Assembly: GCA_037043015.1 (NCBI GenBank)
Contig: CM073330.1
Span: 8,140,012 to 8,204,011 of the forward strand
Origin: Bryum argenteum
Taxonomy: Eukaryota > Streptophyta > Bryopsida > Bryales > Bryaceae
Direction of reading: 5' to 3'
DNA length: 64,000 nucleotides
The number at the start of each line of letters is the position of its first letter. Position 1 is the first letter of the stretch. The translations under genes were made by a program, and so were the position numbers. The notes below the pieces were generated by a model. The model worked only from the letters and a program-made list of their open reading frames with translations. It was not told the origin of the DNA and ran no database searches. Below, one piece after another: positions 24,243 through 35,680 of the stretch.

Positions 24243-24482
24243 AGATAAAGAGCACCCATACGGACCAGGACAGTAGAGTACCACTATGCCAGTACGTCCG
24301 TGACCGTGAGTAAAAGCGGGAGTGAAACCTGGAGTTCGCAGCCACTTTATTTACACAAATTAAATATATGTAGAGCACACACCGCCGCAACTGAACGTGG
24401 AGTTGATTAATTGGATGAAACTCACTCGAGTCACCCGGTACTCTGGATGTGAAGAACACAGCACTGTACCTCTATCGTACGT

Positions 24483-24690
24483 TTGACCCACTTGTCAACC
24501 CTACTGGGTAGCGAGGATGATGTTTCGACCGCAGGACATGAGGATTTGGTTCCTTCTTTGGTGGTTGATGGCATTTCCTGCGCTTTAGCTCAGCTGGATC
24601 GTAGTACATATATGCTCCAACTCCAGCAACCCTGGGAGGACTCAAACTCGAACTGGCAACGTGGAGCGAATACAACTGACCATCAACCCC
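24483..24690 (-). mobile_element. SINE-like dispersed repeat, copy 2
   Basis: Minus-strand match to 29465-29680 and 11880-12140, with GCTCCACGTTGCCAGTTCGAG and GAGTTTGAGTCCTC (B-box-like), ending AGTAGGGTTGACAAGTGGG. It partly overlaps the inner end of the inverted-repeat arm, so its outer half was carried along in the duplication. Confidence 0.4.
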
Positions 24691-25009
24691 CATGATTTCA
24701 CACATTAAGACGCCTATATAGCTCAAAAACTTGTTTAAACATTGACTTGTTTGTTTTTTGTTCTCTCGTAGGCTTTCCTCCTATATTCACTCTTTATCTC
24801 TTTCCTTCTCCTAATAAAGAGACACAAGCCTACTCTGCTACAAAGCGAGTGGGGTGATGTTAATCCTATGTTCTTGACTTCTGGCATGTGATCAAAAGTC
24901 CTAGTACATAGAATTAGGCGTGAAATTGGGGCTCTACTTACGCCAGCCGTTAGACGCCCTTGTTCTCTTTGATGTTTTCTATTTGGTTCCAACCTTTGCA
25001 ATACTTTGG

Positions 25010-26260
25010 TGGGGGCATTAGCCCGAGTGGGCTTATCGCTTTATGGCCAGCACTTCTGGACAGGTTCCTGAAGTTGGATGAACCTGGGGATTTGGATTTT
25101 GTTCTTAAACCTTTGTTCTCCGTCCTAGAAGTTTCTTGATCATGAAACTTCCCCCCTCCGTTTCGATTTGCTGCTGCTGATGCTTGCATTGTCCGGGAGT
25201 GTATGGAATGATTATTATTTAATCAGATTGCGCTCCTACCCCAGTTGTTTCCCTTTTCCTTTTTCAGTTTTGTCGAAACAGTGAAGTCAACGTATTATTG
25301 ATTGAAGATGATACACCCGGCGCGGTCCAAAGCAGAACTTGTTTCCCTTTAACGACGTGAGACTGGGAGCCATCCTATTCGTTAATTTAACATGTGATTA
25401 ACAGCTTCCCACAACCGAAGCATATTCAATCTGGTTCGCCTTATCGGGAATATGTGGTGTCTGCTTATAAAATCCTTTCACTCCACCCCGAAAAGGGAAT
25501 GGAATGATCATAATCTCCTTGCATGTGTGCGTTTCACTTGGTGTTCGTGTTAGCTCTGTTATTTTAAAACCTTAGTTTGATCACAGTTAGTCATTTACCA
25601 TGTGTGCCTGGTATTGAGAACCGACGCTATTTGCTTTGCTGGGTTGCAGGTACAGTTCCGTGCTGCAGGTTCAATTCCGTGCTGTAGATTCTTCCAATTG
25701 CCTTGGGCTTTGCGTTCAAAAAAATGAATGTACATTCTCCTCCGACCTTGACCGCGCAAGAGCAAACATGTCTTAAATATAACATTGTCTGTAATGCGTA
25801 CATTTATTATTAGTGTACCTTGTAGATTCTTACACAAGCTTGCGACTTCAAAATTGAGTGATCACTTTCCAAGTTAATTAGTGTATGTTAAAAGTGCTTT
25901 CAAAAATAATAACTCCAATTTCATTAAAATAGCATGATACAGCTACAATTGCACTACTCAACTTTCTGAACATTAATCAAGAAACTACATAACATTACAA
26001 AATTTGAAAGTGATATTACAAAATATGAATGATATTATCTAAATATGAGTGATTTCTGAGAAAAAAAGTGATATTATAAAGTCAAACATACCGTAGGCAT
26101 GCAAATGCTACTTTGCACAATACTCCTCTGACATGCTGACTCAAGAACCTTTGGAGTGATTAGTCTATAATCTGTGGATAGATTCTTTTTTACTTTGAAG
26201 TAATTAATAGTATATATGAATCAATATTCTAGTAATTTCTGGTGAACATCTCCAAACAAT
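25010..26260 (-). repeat. Segmental duplication block X, inverted copy
   Basis: Reverse complement of about 27740-28660 with visible divergence and indels; also matches 10100-10880 in inverse. The stretch 25730-26070 is repeated in direct orientation at 35395-35680. Together with the carbonic anhydrase arms this makes a nested, partly eroded palindrome. Confidence 0.7.
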
Positions 26261-26379
26261 AATATTAGAACCTAAAATTGTTGCTATTAAAGCTTCACAT
26301 CAGTTGTCGTATATAATACCCAATCAGATGAAACTTGATTACAGACCTTTAGACCCTGAGTCCTCTGTCACTCAAGTGG

Positions 26380-26910
26380 CAAGATTGTCAAACCGGGCAG
26401 GCATGCCGCCCGCCTTGCCCTCCCAACTTGCCCTCCCAATTGAGCCCTTGCTCGGGAAGCTCGCCCGATAGGGTCAAACGGCTGTTGATTTTTAGTTAAA
26501 TAGGTAAAAAAACGACGATGTGGCAAGGGTTTAGGTGAAAACTAAGCCACTTGGCCGCCATGTACGGGTCATGTGGACTCCCACACAAACACGTAATTTG
26601 TTATAATGGGAATATTCAAATTATCAATTCAAAGAGACTTGAGCTTGAGTTGAGTCAAATGTACTCTGTGGGTACATTTAGCTCGACTCGAGCTAAACGC
26701 CCATTTCTCAAAATCAGTGAATGTTACCATTATAACGAATTACGTGTTCACAGACTTTTAACTTCAAAGTTTGTTACCCACGAAAAATTATTCACCTCCT
26801 ACAATAAAGGTGGGCAGGCACGCCTGCCTGTCACGCATGCCTGTCCGAGCCAACTAGTCCGCCCGGTTTGCCTACCCGATCACCGAAATGCACCCGGTTT
26901 AACAACCTTG
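26380..26910. mobile_element. hAT-like foldback MITE (531 bp) with 8-bp target duplication
   Basis: Flanked by TCAAGTGG at 26372-26379 and 26911-26918. Ends CAAGATTGTCAAACCGGG and CCCGGTTTAACAACCTTG are inverted with two mismatches. Inner arms also pair (ACACGTAATTTGTTATAATG with CATTATAACGAATTACGTGT), so much of the element folds back. An 8-bp duplication fits the hAT superfamily. It sits close to the centre of the large inverted structure. Confidence 0.8.
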
Positions 26911-26939
26911 TCAAGTGGGATGAAAGGGGCAATCGGGGT

Positions 26940-27449
26940 GTGAAGTATAATTTTTCTTTGTTTGTTACTTCAATGCACAATATGTGACTATGTAAAGGGA
27001 GGGAGAAAATTGTTTACCCCTACATATGCTTACAAACCAAGTAGGCTTTTTTTGTCACTTTGAGCAACCTAGATATAGGTGCTGAAATTAAAATTTCTGC
27101 CTAGTATTTTTAGAAGGTTATTCCTCTACTACAAGACCTGTGTATGTAGAGAAAATTGCAATGTCCAATTTGAGTTTTGGAAATTATAAACGCAAACTTT
27201 AGCTTTCTGAAAGGTGCATTTGATAAATATGAACGCATCTTAATATAGGTCATGAAATAAATAGTGATGAATAGTAATTCATGAATACTTAGTAATTCAG
27301 TCCAATGTTACAACCATGATAATCATTGTTTGATATGTATATATAACTCCAGAGGTCTATTAATATATGCTATGAAAGTATCTATGGTCATTCCTTGATG
27401 ATCAATTAGTATCAATAATATTAAAGTCATTGGTAATTCTGGTGAATGT
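26940..27449. other. Intergenic, no recognised feature
   Basis: AT-rich sequence between the hAT-like MITE and duplication block X. Nothing supported. Confidence 0.5.
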
Positions 27450-28660
27450 TGTTGATATACAGGCCTACGTTATACTGGAATAAGTATGTAGATTGAAGCT
27501 TTAATTGTCAGTGCTAGTTTGAATTGGAATATAATTATTCAAATATTGTGTTTTTGGTGCCCATTACTTTAAGAGCCTTCAAAAGGCAGTTGCCCATATA
27601 CTAGTTGACCATATAGACATATACTAGTTGACCATATAGACATATACTTCAATAACTTGAACACTATGTTTATGTTATTTTACTTCATTGATTACACTAA
27701 GCTAACCCACATTGTTTTCCTTGTGTTGCATGTGCTTATAATACCACATATAGATGTAGAGGAAACATATCAAACTATTAAATTTGAATTGGAATTCTTC
27801 ACTGATTCTCTGCTACTAGCTCTCAAGACGGAGAAATCCATTTTACAATCACTACAACATCTTCCGGTTTACTTTACTTCATCTACTTGACACACATCAA
27901 CACAAAAAGCTCAAGGCACATGATTGCACACAATGACAACGAGGAGAATCTACAGCACGGAATTGTACCTGAAGCATGGAACTGTACCTGCAACCCATTA
28001 AAGCAAATAGCGACGGTTCTCAGTAGTAGGCACTCATGGTTACTGTAATCAAACAAAGAATTCAAAATAACAGAGCTCACACAAACACAAAGTGAAAACG
28101 CACACATGCAAGGAGATTATGATCATTCCATTCCCTTTTCGGGGTGGAGGGAAAGGATTTTATAAGCAGACACCACATATTCCCGATAAGGCGAACCAGA
28201 TTGAAGATGCTTCGGTTGTGGGAAGCTGTTAATCACATGTTAAATTAACGAATAGGAAGGCTCACAGGTCTCACGTCGTAAAAGGGAAACAAGTTCTGCT
28301 TTGGATCGCGCCGGGTGTATCATCTTCAATCAATAATACGTTGACTTCACTGTTTCGACAAAAATGAAAAAGGAAAAGGGAAACAACTGGGGATAAGAGC
28401 GCAATCTGATTAAATAATAATAATCATACCATAGATGCAAGCATCAGCAGCAGCAACTCGAAAGGGAGGGGGGAAAGTTTCATGATCAAGAAACTTCTAG
28501 GATGGAGAACAAAGGTTTCAAAAACAAAATCCAAATCCCCAGGTTCATCCAACTTCAGGAACCTGGAAGTGTTGGCCTTTGCGCAATAAGCCTACTCATG
28601 CAAATTCCCCACCAAGTATTGCAAAGGTTGGAACCAAATAGAAAACATCAAATAGAAGAG
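27450..28660 (+). repeat. Segmental duplication block X, direct copy 2
   Basis: Direct match to about 9360-10870 and inverse match to 25010-26000. Contains a short tandem duplication (CATATACTAGTTGACCATATAGA) near 27595-27645. This copy lacks the 435-bp MITE present at 9513-9947. Confidence 0.7.
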
Positions 28661-28689
28661 GGAGTTCGCACGCCGGCGTAAGCACAGTC

Positions 28690-28946
28690 AACCCCAATTC
28701 CGTTAAAATGGCACTATGCCATGTGCCATTTTGTCACACTAGATCTTACATTTGTGCTCATATAAAATGGTATATTCTGTAATATCACAATTTTTTTTGT
28801 AATATCACTTCTTTATATACATTGTCACTCATTTTCTCTAATATCACCTTAAAATTCTGTTATATCACATGGTTTTTCAACTACAGTTCAGAAAGTTGTG
28901 GTGTGCCATTTTACCGGAATAATGCCATTTTAACGGAATTGGGGTT
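28690..28946. mobile_element. 257-bp MITE with AACCCCAATTCCGTTAAAATG ends, copy 1
   Basis: Ends AACCCCAATTCCGTTAAAA and TTTTAACGGAATTGGGGTT are a perfect inverted repeat of at least 19 bp. Flanked by 4-bp direct repeats AGTC (28686-28689, 28947-28950). No coding capacity. Confidence 0.85.
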
Positions 28947-29098
28947 AGTCCCAATCGCACCCCTAATTGGCTAATTCTATACACTGTGTCTGCTCATCAC
29001 ATGCAAGAACATAGGGTTCAATTCCCCCCTATGGCCCTATGTTGCAAAGTAGGCCCTTGACTATTTACTAGCAGAAGGGAAGAGAAAAAAATGGAAGA

Positions 29099-29355
29099 AA
29101 CCCCAATTCCGTTAAAATGGCATTATTCCGGTAAAATGGCACACCACAACTTTTTAAACTGTAGTTCAAAAACCATGTGATATAACAGAATTTTAAGGTG
29201 ATATTAGAGAAAATGAGTGACAATGTATATAAAGAAGTGATATTACAAAAAAAAATGTGATATTACAGAATATACCATTTTATATGAGCACAAATGTAAG
29301 ATCTAGTGTGACAAAATGCCACATGGCATTGTGCCATTATAACGGAATTGGGGTT
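29099..29355. mobile_element. 257-bp MITE, copy 2, opposite orientation
   Basis: Exactly the same length as the copy at 28690 and highly similar to its reverse complement. 4-bp direct repeats AAGA (29095-29098, 29356-29359). The two copies lie 152 bp apart in inverted orientation, upstream of carbonic anhydrase C. Confidence 0.85.
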
Positions 29356-29464
29356 AAGAGAGAAAGAGTGAAGAAACGAGGAAAAGCTTAGAAAGAATTA
29401 TTTTTTGAAAAAACAACTCAATGTACATAAATAAGTTTGTGAGCTACATACTTAGGCATCTCAA

Positions 29465-29680
29465 TGTGAGAACATGTGGTCGGTTGTAGTCGCTCCATGT
29501 TGCCGGTCCGAGTTTGAGTCCTCGCAGCCTTGTTGAAGCATTAATGTGCTATCTAGCTGCGAAATGTAAAGGCAGGAGATGCCATCAACCACCAAAGAAG
29601 GAACCATTGAATCCTTATGTCCTGCGGTCGAAACATCATCCTCGCTACCCAGTAGGGTTGACAAGTGGGTCAAACGTACG
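29465..29680 (+). mobile_element. SINE-like dispersed repeat, copy 3
   Basis: Similar to 11880-12140 (+) and 24483-24690 (-). Contains GGTCCGAGTTTGAGTCCTC, which resembles a tRNA B box. From 29617 on it becomes part of the near-identical inverted-repeat arm. Confidence 0.4.
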
Positions 29681-29913
29681 ATAGAGGTACAGTGCTGTGT
29701 TCTTCACATCCAGAGTACCGGGTGACTCGAGTGAGTTTCATCCAATTAATCAACTCCACGTTCAGTTGCGGCGGTGTGTGCTCTACATATATTTAATTTG
29801 TGTAAATAAAGTGGCTGCGAACTCCAGGTTTCACTCCCGCTTTTACTCACGGTCACGGACGTACTGGCATAGTGGTACTCTACTGTCCTGGTCCGTATGG
29901 GTGCTCTTTATCT

Positions 29914-29940
29914 CATGCATGCATGATATCGAGTATATAA
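29914..29940 (+). promoter_or_regulatory. Core promoter of carbonic anhydrase C
   Basis: CATGCATGCATG at 29914-29925 and TATATAA at 29934-29940, identical in layout to copies A and B. Confidence 0.55.
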
Positions 29941-30017
29941 TCGCGTGCTCGACTGCTCATTCTACCATCAGCGTTGCACGTTGCACATCCCTTGCTTGCT
30001 CAAGTCCAACTTACACG

Positions 30018-31921
30018 ATGGCGATCTCTGTGAATGCTTGGGCTCTTGCGGTTCTCCTGCTCAGCACGGGGTTCTGGCTTCAGGTAACGATGAGTCTGAG
30101 TATGGTCAGCATGTCGTGTGCAGGATTGTGTGACAGTCCACTTTGCTGCAATCTGATCATATACATGGGTACGGAGTCCTCGGAGATGTTTCTGGACTGT
30201 TTGTGTGTGCGGGAATGTGATATTCGAGCTCATGGTTGTAGTTTGCTGCAATGAATAGCTAGGATTTCATACATGGGTACACAGCTTCTGGAGGTGTTTC
30301 TGAGATATTTGTGATTGCAGAGTTCGACTACTCGAATGGGCCTCTTGGGCCCGCCAACTGGGGCGACTTGAAACCCGAGTGGGCAACCTGCAAGACAGGC
30401 ACGGAGCAATCGCCGATGGAGATCACGGCCGGGAACACGGTCACCGATGCGGATCTGGATAGCCCTTTGGATGGCACGTTTCCAATTCTGCCTACCCTCC
30501 TGGCCACCATCACCAACAAGGGGGAGACAGTCGAGGTCAGATGCCTGCAATTGGAATGAGAGAATCGAAATTGCACTCGCCTGGCCTCCGAGACAGAGAA
30601 TAGGATGGATTGCGTGTTGCACATGATTTCCGATTTTCAGCTTGATGTGTACATGGTAGCTGGAACGAATTCTAACGTACACGTCCTTGATTCATTTTGT
30701 GGACGTCCAGATTGCGCTTCCGGCTGGTTATTCGACTCTGAAAATCGATGGTGCCGTGTACGAGGCCAAGCAGATGCACTTCCACTACCCGAGCGAGCAC
30801 AAGCTTCCGGGCTTCACGTAAGGAGCATGATATCCTATTGGAGCATTGCGTATTATCCACAACCAGTAATTCGATGATGATTCGTGATTAGGCTAAACTG
30901 CTCCTTACTCGGACTCCCTGCAGGTTTCCATTGGAGATGCATCTGGTGCACACGCGCGTAGAGGCAGGCGTGACCAAGATTGCAGTCATCGGATGGCTCT
31001 TCAGACTCGGCCACGAAAACTCATTCTTGAACCAGGTACGTACGTGTGATGGTGCACGGGGAGAGCTGTCAGTCGTGGTGATTAATGATCATAATTAGCT
31101 TCTGTTATGTTGGGCTAAATACACACTGATCCCGAGGGCGCTCCCGCGGTGGTTCTGCAGTTCGTCAACAATCTGCCCAAAACACTGGGACAGAAGAAGA
31201 GCATTCTCCTTCTGAAGCTGCTGTCGACCCGAGGACCGTACGGTCGATACATGGGCTCCCTCACCACCCCTCCTTGCTCTGAGGGCGTCATCTGGACTGT
31301 CATGTTGAATGTAAGTGATGTCGACCTCTTTTTGATTCCCAGTGACGTCATCGTGATATATATAATTGTCCAGAGACAGAGTAGCGTCTGTGTCTTTTCA
31401 GTACGTACAGCAGTAGAGTGGAATTCAGTTTTCCAATTTCTCATCCATGAACTGATGTTTTGTGTGGGTGGAAATTGAACAGTTTCAAACGGTGTCTCAA
31501 CGTCAGCTGGACTTGTTCGCAGAGGCCTTCGTAAGTAACTATACCTCTTCCGGGAAATCAATCGTCGGTTATTTCTTTCATACAGTCAGCAGAATCTTCA
31601 CACGTTGTTGATGTTGCATGAAAGCGTCAGTCTGAGTTCGCTAGGAGGGAGGTGGTCTGTAATTACAGCTGATCATTAGCTCGAGTCTTTACTTTTCGTT
31701 CCCAACGAACTTCTTTTCTCCCCGTTCGAAATACGTGAGAAAACGTTCACACACACGGCTCAAGACCAGAGTGCTGGGAATACCGAACGAATGAACTGAC
31801 GTAGGAGAACGCTGAATAGTATCTTCTGTGACTGACTGAAGAACTGTGCTCTGTTTTGCAGCATCCAAATGCGCGACCGGTTCAGCCCGCCAACGGAAGG
31901 CAGTTTGCTGGCACCCACTAG
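30018..31921 (+). pseudogene. Alpha carbonic anhydrase, copy C (1-bp deletion in signal-peptide exon)
   Basis: Exons as in copy B: 30018-30083, 30321-30535, 30660-30817, 30924-31035, 31161-31310, 31483-31530, 31862-31921. Exon 1 is 66 bp instead of 67: a G run has four G instead of five, so the leader reads MAISVNAWALAVLLLSTGFW and leaves exon 1 in phase 0 while exon 2 needs phase 1. Downstream exons are intact and identical in translation to copy B (QMHFHYPSEH, MHLVHT, SLTTPPCSEGVIWT). With normal splicing no active enzyme would be made. A single homopolymer difference could also be a sequencing or assembly error, in which case this is an intact gene. Alternative donor use or a downstream start could rescue it. 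Confidence 0.75.
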
Positions 31922-31978
31922 AGAGAAAGAGATAGTGAAAGCACTAGATTCTCTCATACGTTCGTTTTGTACTGTATT

Positions 31979-33650
31979 TGTATTTGTTCGATGTGCACCT
32001 CAGCGACTTTTCCAGTAGGTTTATCTTCGCCGTAGGTTATGTTTCTCAAGAAATCGACGTAGCTGATGATGATGACAAGTCAATTTTGTTGGAGATCATC
32101 GAGAAGAACATATGGATGAGTATCCCTGCTACTTAATGTTCATTTGTACCAGAGAACATTCAGATCCACAAGTTTCAAGAGTTGATAGGACATGAAGTCA
32201 AAGTGTTAAGTTAGAGTTATGTACGTATCCAAGTCAAGGAGTAGGTAGATGATGAGCATGCGGATGAGTATTCATTTGTTAGCATCCATCCTATCCACGT
32301 CATGAAGTAGAATTTGGCGATGTGTAGTGTTGTGATGACTGTAATGTTATTTTGATTGAAGTAAATGCGCAAAAGCGTATTCCTATAAATGAGTGTACAA
32401 TGTGTCTCTTTTCTTTGATTATTGTCAACACTAAGAGCTATTTCTTCACGCTTTTTGATTACGCAATAGAATTGAATCACAGTATGTGAAATATATTTTT
32501 TGATGAAAAGAAGTCTAACTTTTGGAATATCACCACCACATTGGTGGATTGCATCACTATCTACGATGAAGGACGTACGGTAGTCATGTTGTATTGTAGC
32601 TTCACTCACTTTTGTCCCTAAATGACCTTATTTCAAGTGAATTCTCCAAGGTTATTTTATATTGTAACATGTCATAAAGTTGAATTGCATTAAAATATTG
32701 TCATTTTAAGGATTTTCAAGGGTTGATCATAGATCTTTCTCAAAAAAAATTACTACTTAGAATCACAAATGGAGGAGCACTTGAAGATCATCCATGTTGA
32801 GTGAAACGATAATCATAATTGGTGAATATTTAATCACACCTTGCCAGATGAAATTAATGTGAGGCTTACACCTAAAACCTTCTCAAAGGTAAAGATGTGG
32901 ATAGAGAGGCTTACATAAGTTCCTCAAAACTTTGAATGGGTGCAACAATGGGTAGTTCATATTGAAAGGGTGCAACAACCAGCAATTTATATGCACTTTC
33001 TAAGTCATTGTAGTTTCTTGAGTCATTGCGGTTGCAATCGTGATTCATAATTGAGCATGTCCTCCTAACTCTCGTGGCCATTCAAGACTTTCAATCTCGA
33101 TGTACGAGAGTGTGCTGTCGGTTGAAAATTAGTGTGTTTGAAGTTCGCTCCTACTGTGATTCTCGATTGCAGTTACGGGAGAAGGAGATTAGGTGTCGTG
33201 GAAGACTCAAAAATTACGAGAGAGGAGACTAAGAGCCACGGCAACGGCCTCGGTGAGGAAATTTCATACCCTCATTTGCATCCGGAATCCCAGACTCGGG
33301 AGAATGACAAGAACGAAGAGCGGATAGTCAATGGAGAGCTCAAAACTATCCACAAAACGTAACTAACCGATGAAGAAACTCCGCACCCTCAATACACGAT
33401 CTTTTTTCTTGGATAGTATCTTTCTCGAGGTTGTAGAAACGTCAACTGCTAATTGATTAATTGGTGCAGACAAGTGTAGGAGATCGCTACATGACATCCA
33501 ACTTTTAGAGGCCGCATTTGCACCAATCATTGCAGCTTCACATACCATTGCTTCACCCATGCCTTCACCGCCCGATTAACCGATTGCTTCTTTACAGGTG
33601 GTTGCACTGATGTTTGCACTCAATGTTGCAAACCCTAGATGGTGTAATTC
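31979..33650. other. Intergenic, no gene recognised
   Basis: Presumed 3' flank of copy C, then AT-rich DNA. Small ORFs (for example near 32217-32609 and 33132-33362) show no motif. Confidence 0.5.
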
Positions 33651-33659
33651 CATGTGATA

Positions 33660-33990
33660 TTATTCCAGAACCTTCATGTGCCATTGTCGCCTACATTCAA
33701 AAATGTGCCATTTTAGAGGCATATTCTTGACTAATTTTTATAGTATCACAAAAAGGTCTCTCTTATCACACACTTTTATTGTTTTTGACCTTTAAAAAAC
33801 GATCCAAGGGCAATATCTCTCAACAACGTTTAATACATTGCTATTTTTAAACAGCCTCTCAACAATATCTTGTTGTAAAGGCAAATATTTCTCAACGGCC
33901 GTCCAAAACCAACTATGTTAAAAACTTGTGTTATTTGTTTCCTTCTTTGACCCGAGATTGCTCAATTTTAGAAGAACTGAGGTTTGCGCC
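33660..33990. mobile_element. Decayed relative of the 9513-9947 MITE
   Basis: Shares CAAAAATGTGCCATTTTA, TAGTATCAC, repeated TCTCAACGGCCG-type motifs and a terminal GAACTGAGGTTTG with that family. Ends and target duplication are eroded. Confidence 0.45.
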
Positions 33991-35394
33991 AATTTCTTTT
34001 CAGATCATTTACCAGCTTTGAATTTGTCATACGGGCTATAATTATGTCCAAATCGGAGATATCTTCACGACGGCCGCATCACTTCTATGTACTTTGTAAG
34101 ACTTTGGATTTGCAGACATGTTGGAGGTAGGGAAGGCCATAATGGTCCTTTATAACTATGTGCAATTTTTTATCCATCCAAGCATGCCTATAGTGCAACA
34201 ATTGACCTAAAAAAGATTTTTAGATCATATTTTAATCTTTTAGAGTATATTAAAAAAATACATTTTTAAATATGGCACAATATTTACCTATAAATCATTC
34301 TTAGTATTGAGTATTCAATAATTATTTTGTACACCCTACATCATCTCAAATTATTCTCCAATTTTAGGACACCATGATCTTATACCCCCTACTATGCATT
34401 ATGCCGCACCGCACATATTTTGGGAAAAATTCTTAAGTAACCCCTTTGTAATCTTGATACGAATTTCGTATTCTTTGTACAAAAAATTTTACTAAATAGA
34501 AAACCTTCTAGTACAACATGTCCACAATAAGTTGAAACTTGTAATAGCTCTTTAATGCCAACGGTTGACCAGTTCTCATAGAAACCATCGGTGCTTGTTT
34601 TTCTCTTTGACATGATATTGGAAAATATAAAGAACCTCAGTTTAATATCCAACCTTTGAGGATTGAGCTCAATCATGACTACGACTCCACGGGGGAGTCT
34701 GCATAAACTTTCAACGGTTTGTAGTAAATTACAAAGAGAATAGAGTTGGTGAATATTGGTACCATAGTGACAACTCTTACATCGAAGGGTGTAATACTTA
34801 ACTACTAATCTATTCGTGAAAAAAATAAAAAATAAAAAAATAAAAAAAATCTTACTTTGAATGGAATTGATGCACATGTGCACAATGTCAAAAGCTTTGT
34901 ACTCGCATATCATACGCTAAGAGAAGCTTCATACATAATCAATAATGAATTATTTGCATGCATTTGCTTGAATGTGTAGAGATTCTACACAAATGTTCCA
35001 AAGTTGCACATAGCGGGTAGTTTTAAGCATGAGGAGGGACTTCAAGAAAGACAATTTACTATGATATTATTAATGACATATTTAATCAATATTCACTTAA
35101 GGGCATAAAAGATAAATTATTTCCCGGAAAAACTCTATGCTTACTCCTAAAACAAAGTCCAACATGTAGTTTTGCTCACCATATCCAAATACACTTGCAG
35201 ATGGCTTGAAGCTCACCCCTTGCACCTATTACCACCAAGGATATATATCAAGTACACTTATAATTGGGATTGATTGTGAGGTTTAGTCTCGCAATTTATA
35301 CACACGTCAATACTGTACTTGCCAGTTTTTGCGGCAATAGTATATAAAGTTATACTACAATTTTAAAAGTAAACATAAAAACGAGGCTAGAATC
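33991..35394. other. Intergenic, no recognised feature
   Basis: AT-rich; includes an A/T-rich low-complexity stretch near 34820-34850. The open frame at 34913-34392 on the minus strand has no recognisable domain. Confidence 0.5.
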
Positions 35395-35680
35395 CACATT
35401 CTCCTCTAACGTGACCGCGCAAGACCAAACGTGTCTTGAATATAATATTGTTTGTAATGCGTACATTGATCATTATTGTCCCCTATAAATTCTTGCGCAA
35501 GCTTGCAACTTCAAAATTGAGTGAACACTTTGCAACTATACTTTCGTATTTTGAACGGTAATCCAGGAGCTATATAACATTCCTTAAACTCGAACTCAAG
35601 GTGATGTTACAAAATATGAATGATATTATGTAAATATGAGTGATTTTTCAGAGAAAGAGTGATACTAGTAAAGACTAAAG
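35395..35680 (+). repeat. Fragment of duplication block X
   Basis: Direct match to 25730-26070: shared blocks CTTGCAACTTCAAAATTGAG, TAATGCGTACATT and ACAAAATATGAATGATATTA. Non-coding. Confidence 0.65.

Larger units (their letters stand above)
22177..24539 (-). repeat. Left arm of a near-perfect 2.36-kb inverted repeat
   Basis: Pairs with 29617-31978: positions sum to 54155 over most of the arm, and to 54156 on the promoter side of a single G indel. All overlapping reading frames in the two arms have identical translations. The outer border is sharp (CGTTCGTTTTGTACTGTATTTG, then divergence). On the inner side similarity continues at a lower level through a SINE-like repeat. Confidence 0.93.
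29617..31978 (+). repeat. Right arm of the 2.36-kb inverted repeat
   Basis: Mirror of 22177-24539. The only difference noticed is one missing G in the run ACGGGG (30067-30071), where copies A and B have five G. The arms are about 5.1 kb apart and centred near 27077. Confidence 0.93.

Noticed and set aside
24575..24665. Possible tRNA gene (TTTAGCTCAGCTGGATCG)
   Set aside because: The A-box-like string is on the plus strand, but no acceptor stem or matching T-arm could be formed; it lies inside the SINE-like repeat.
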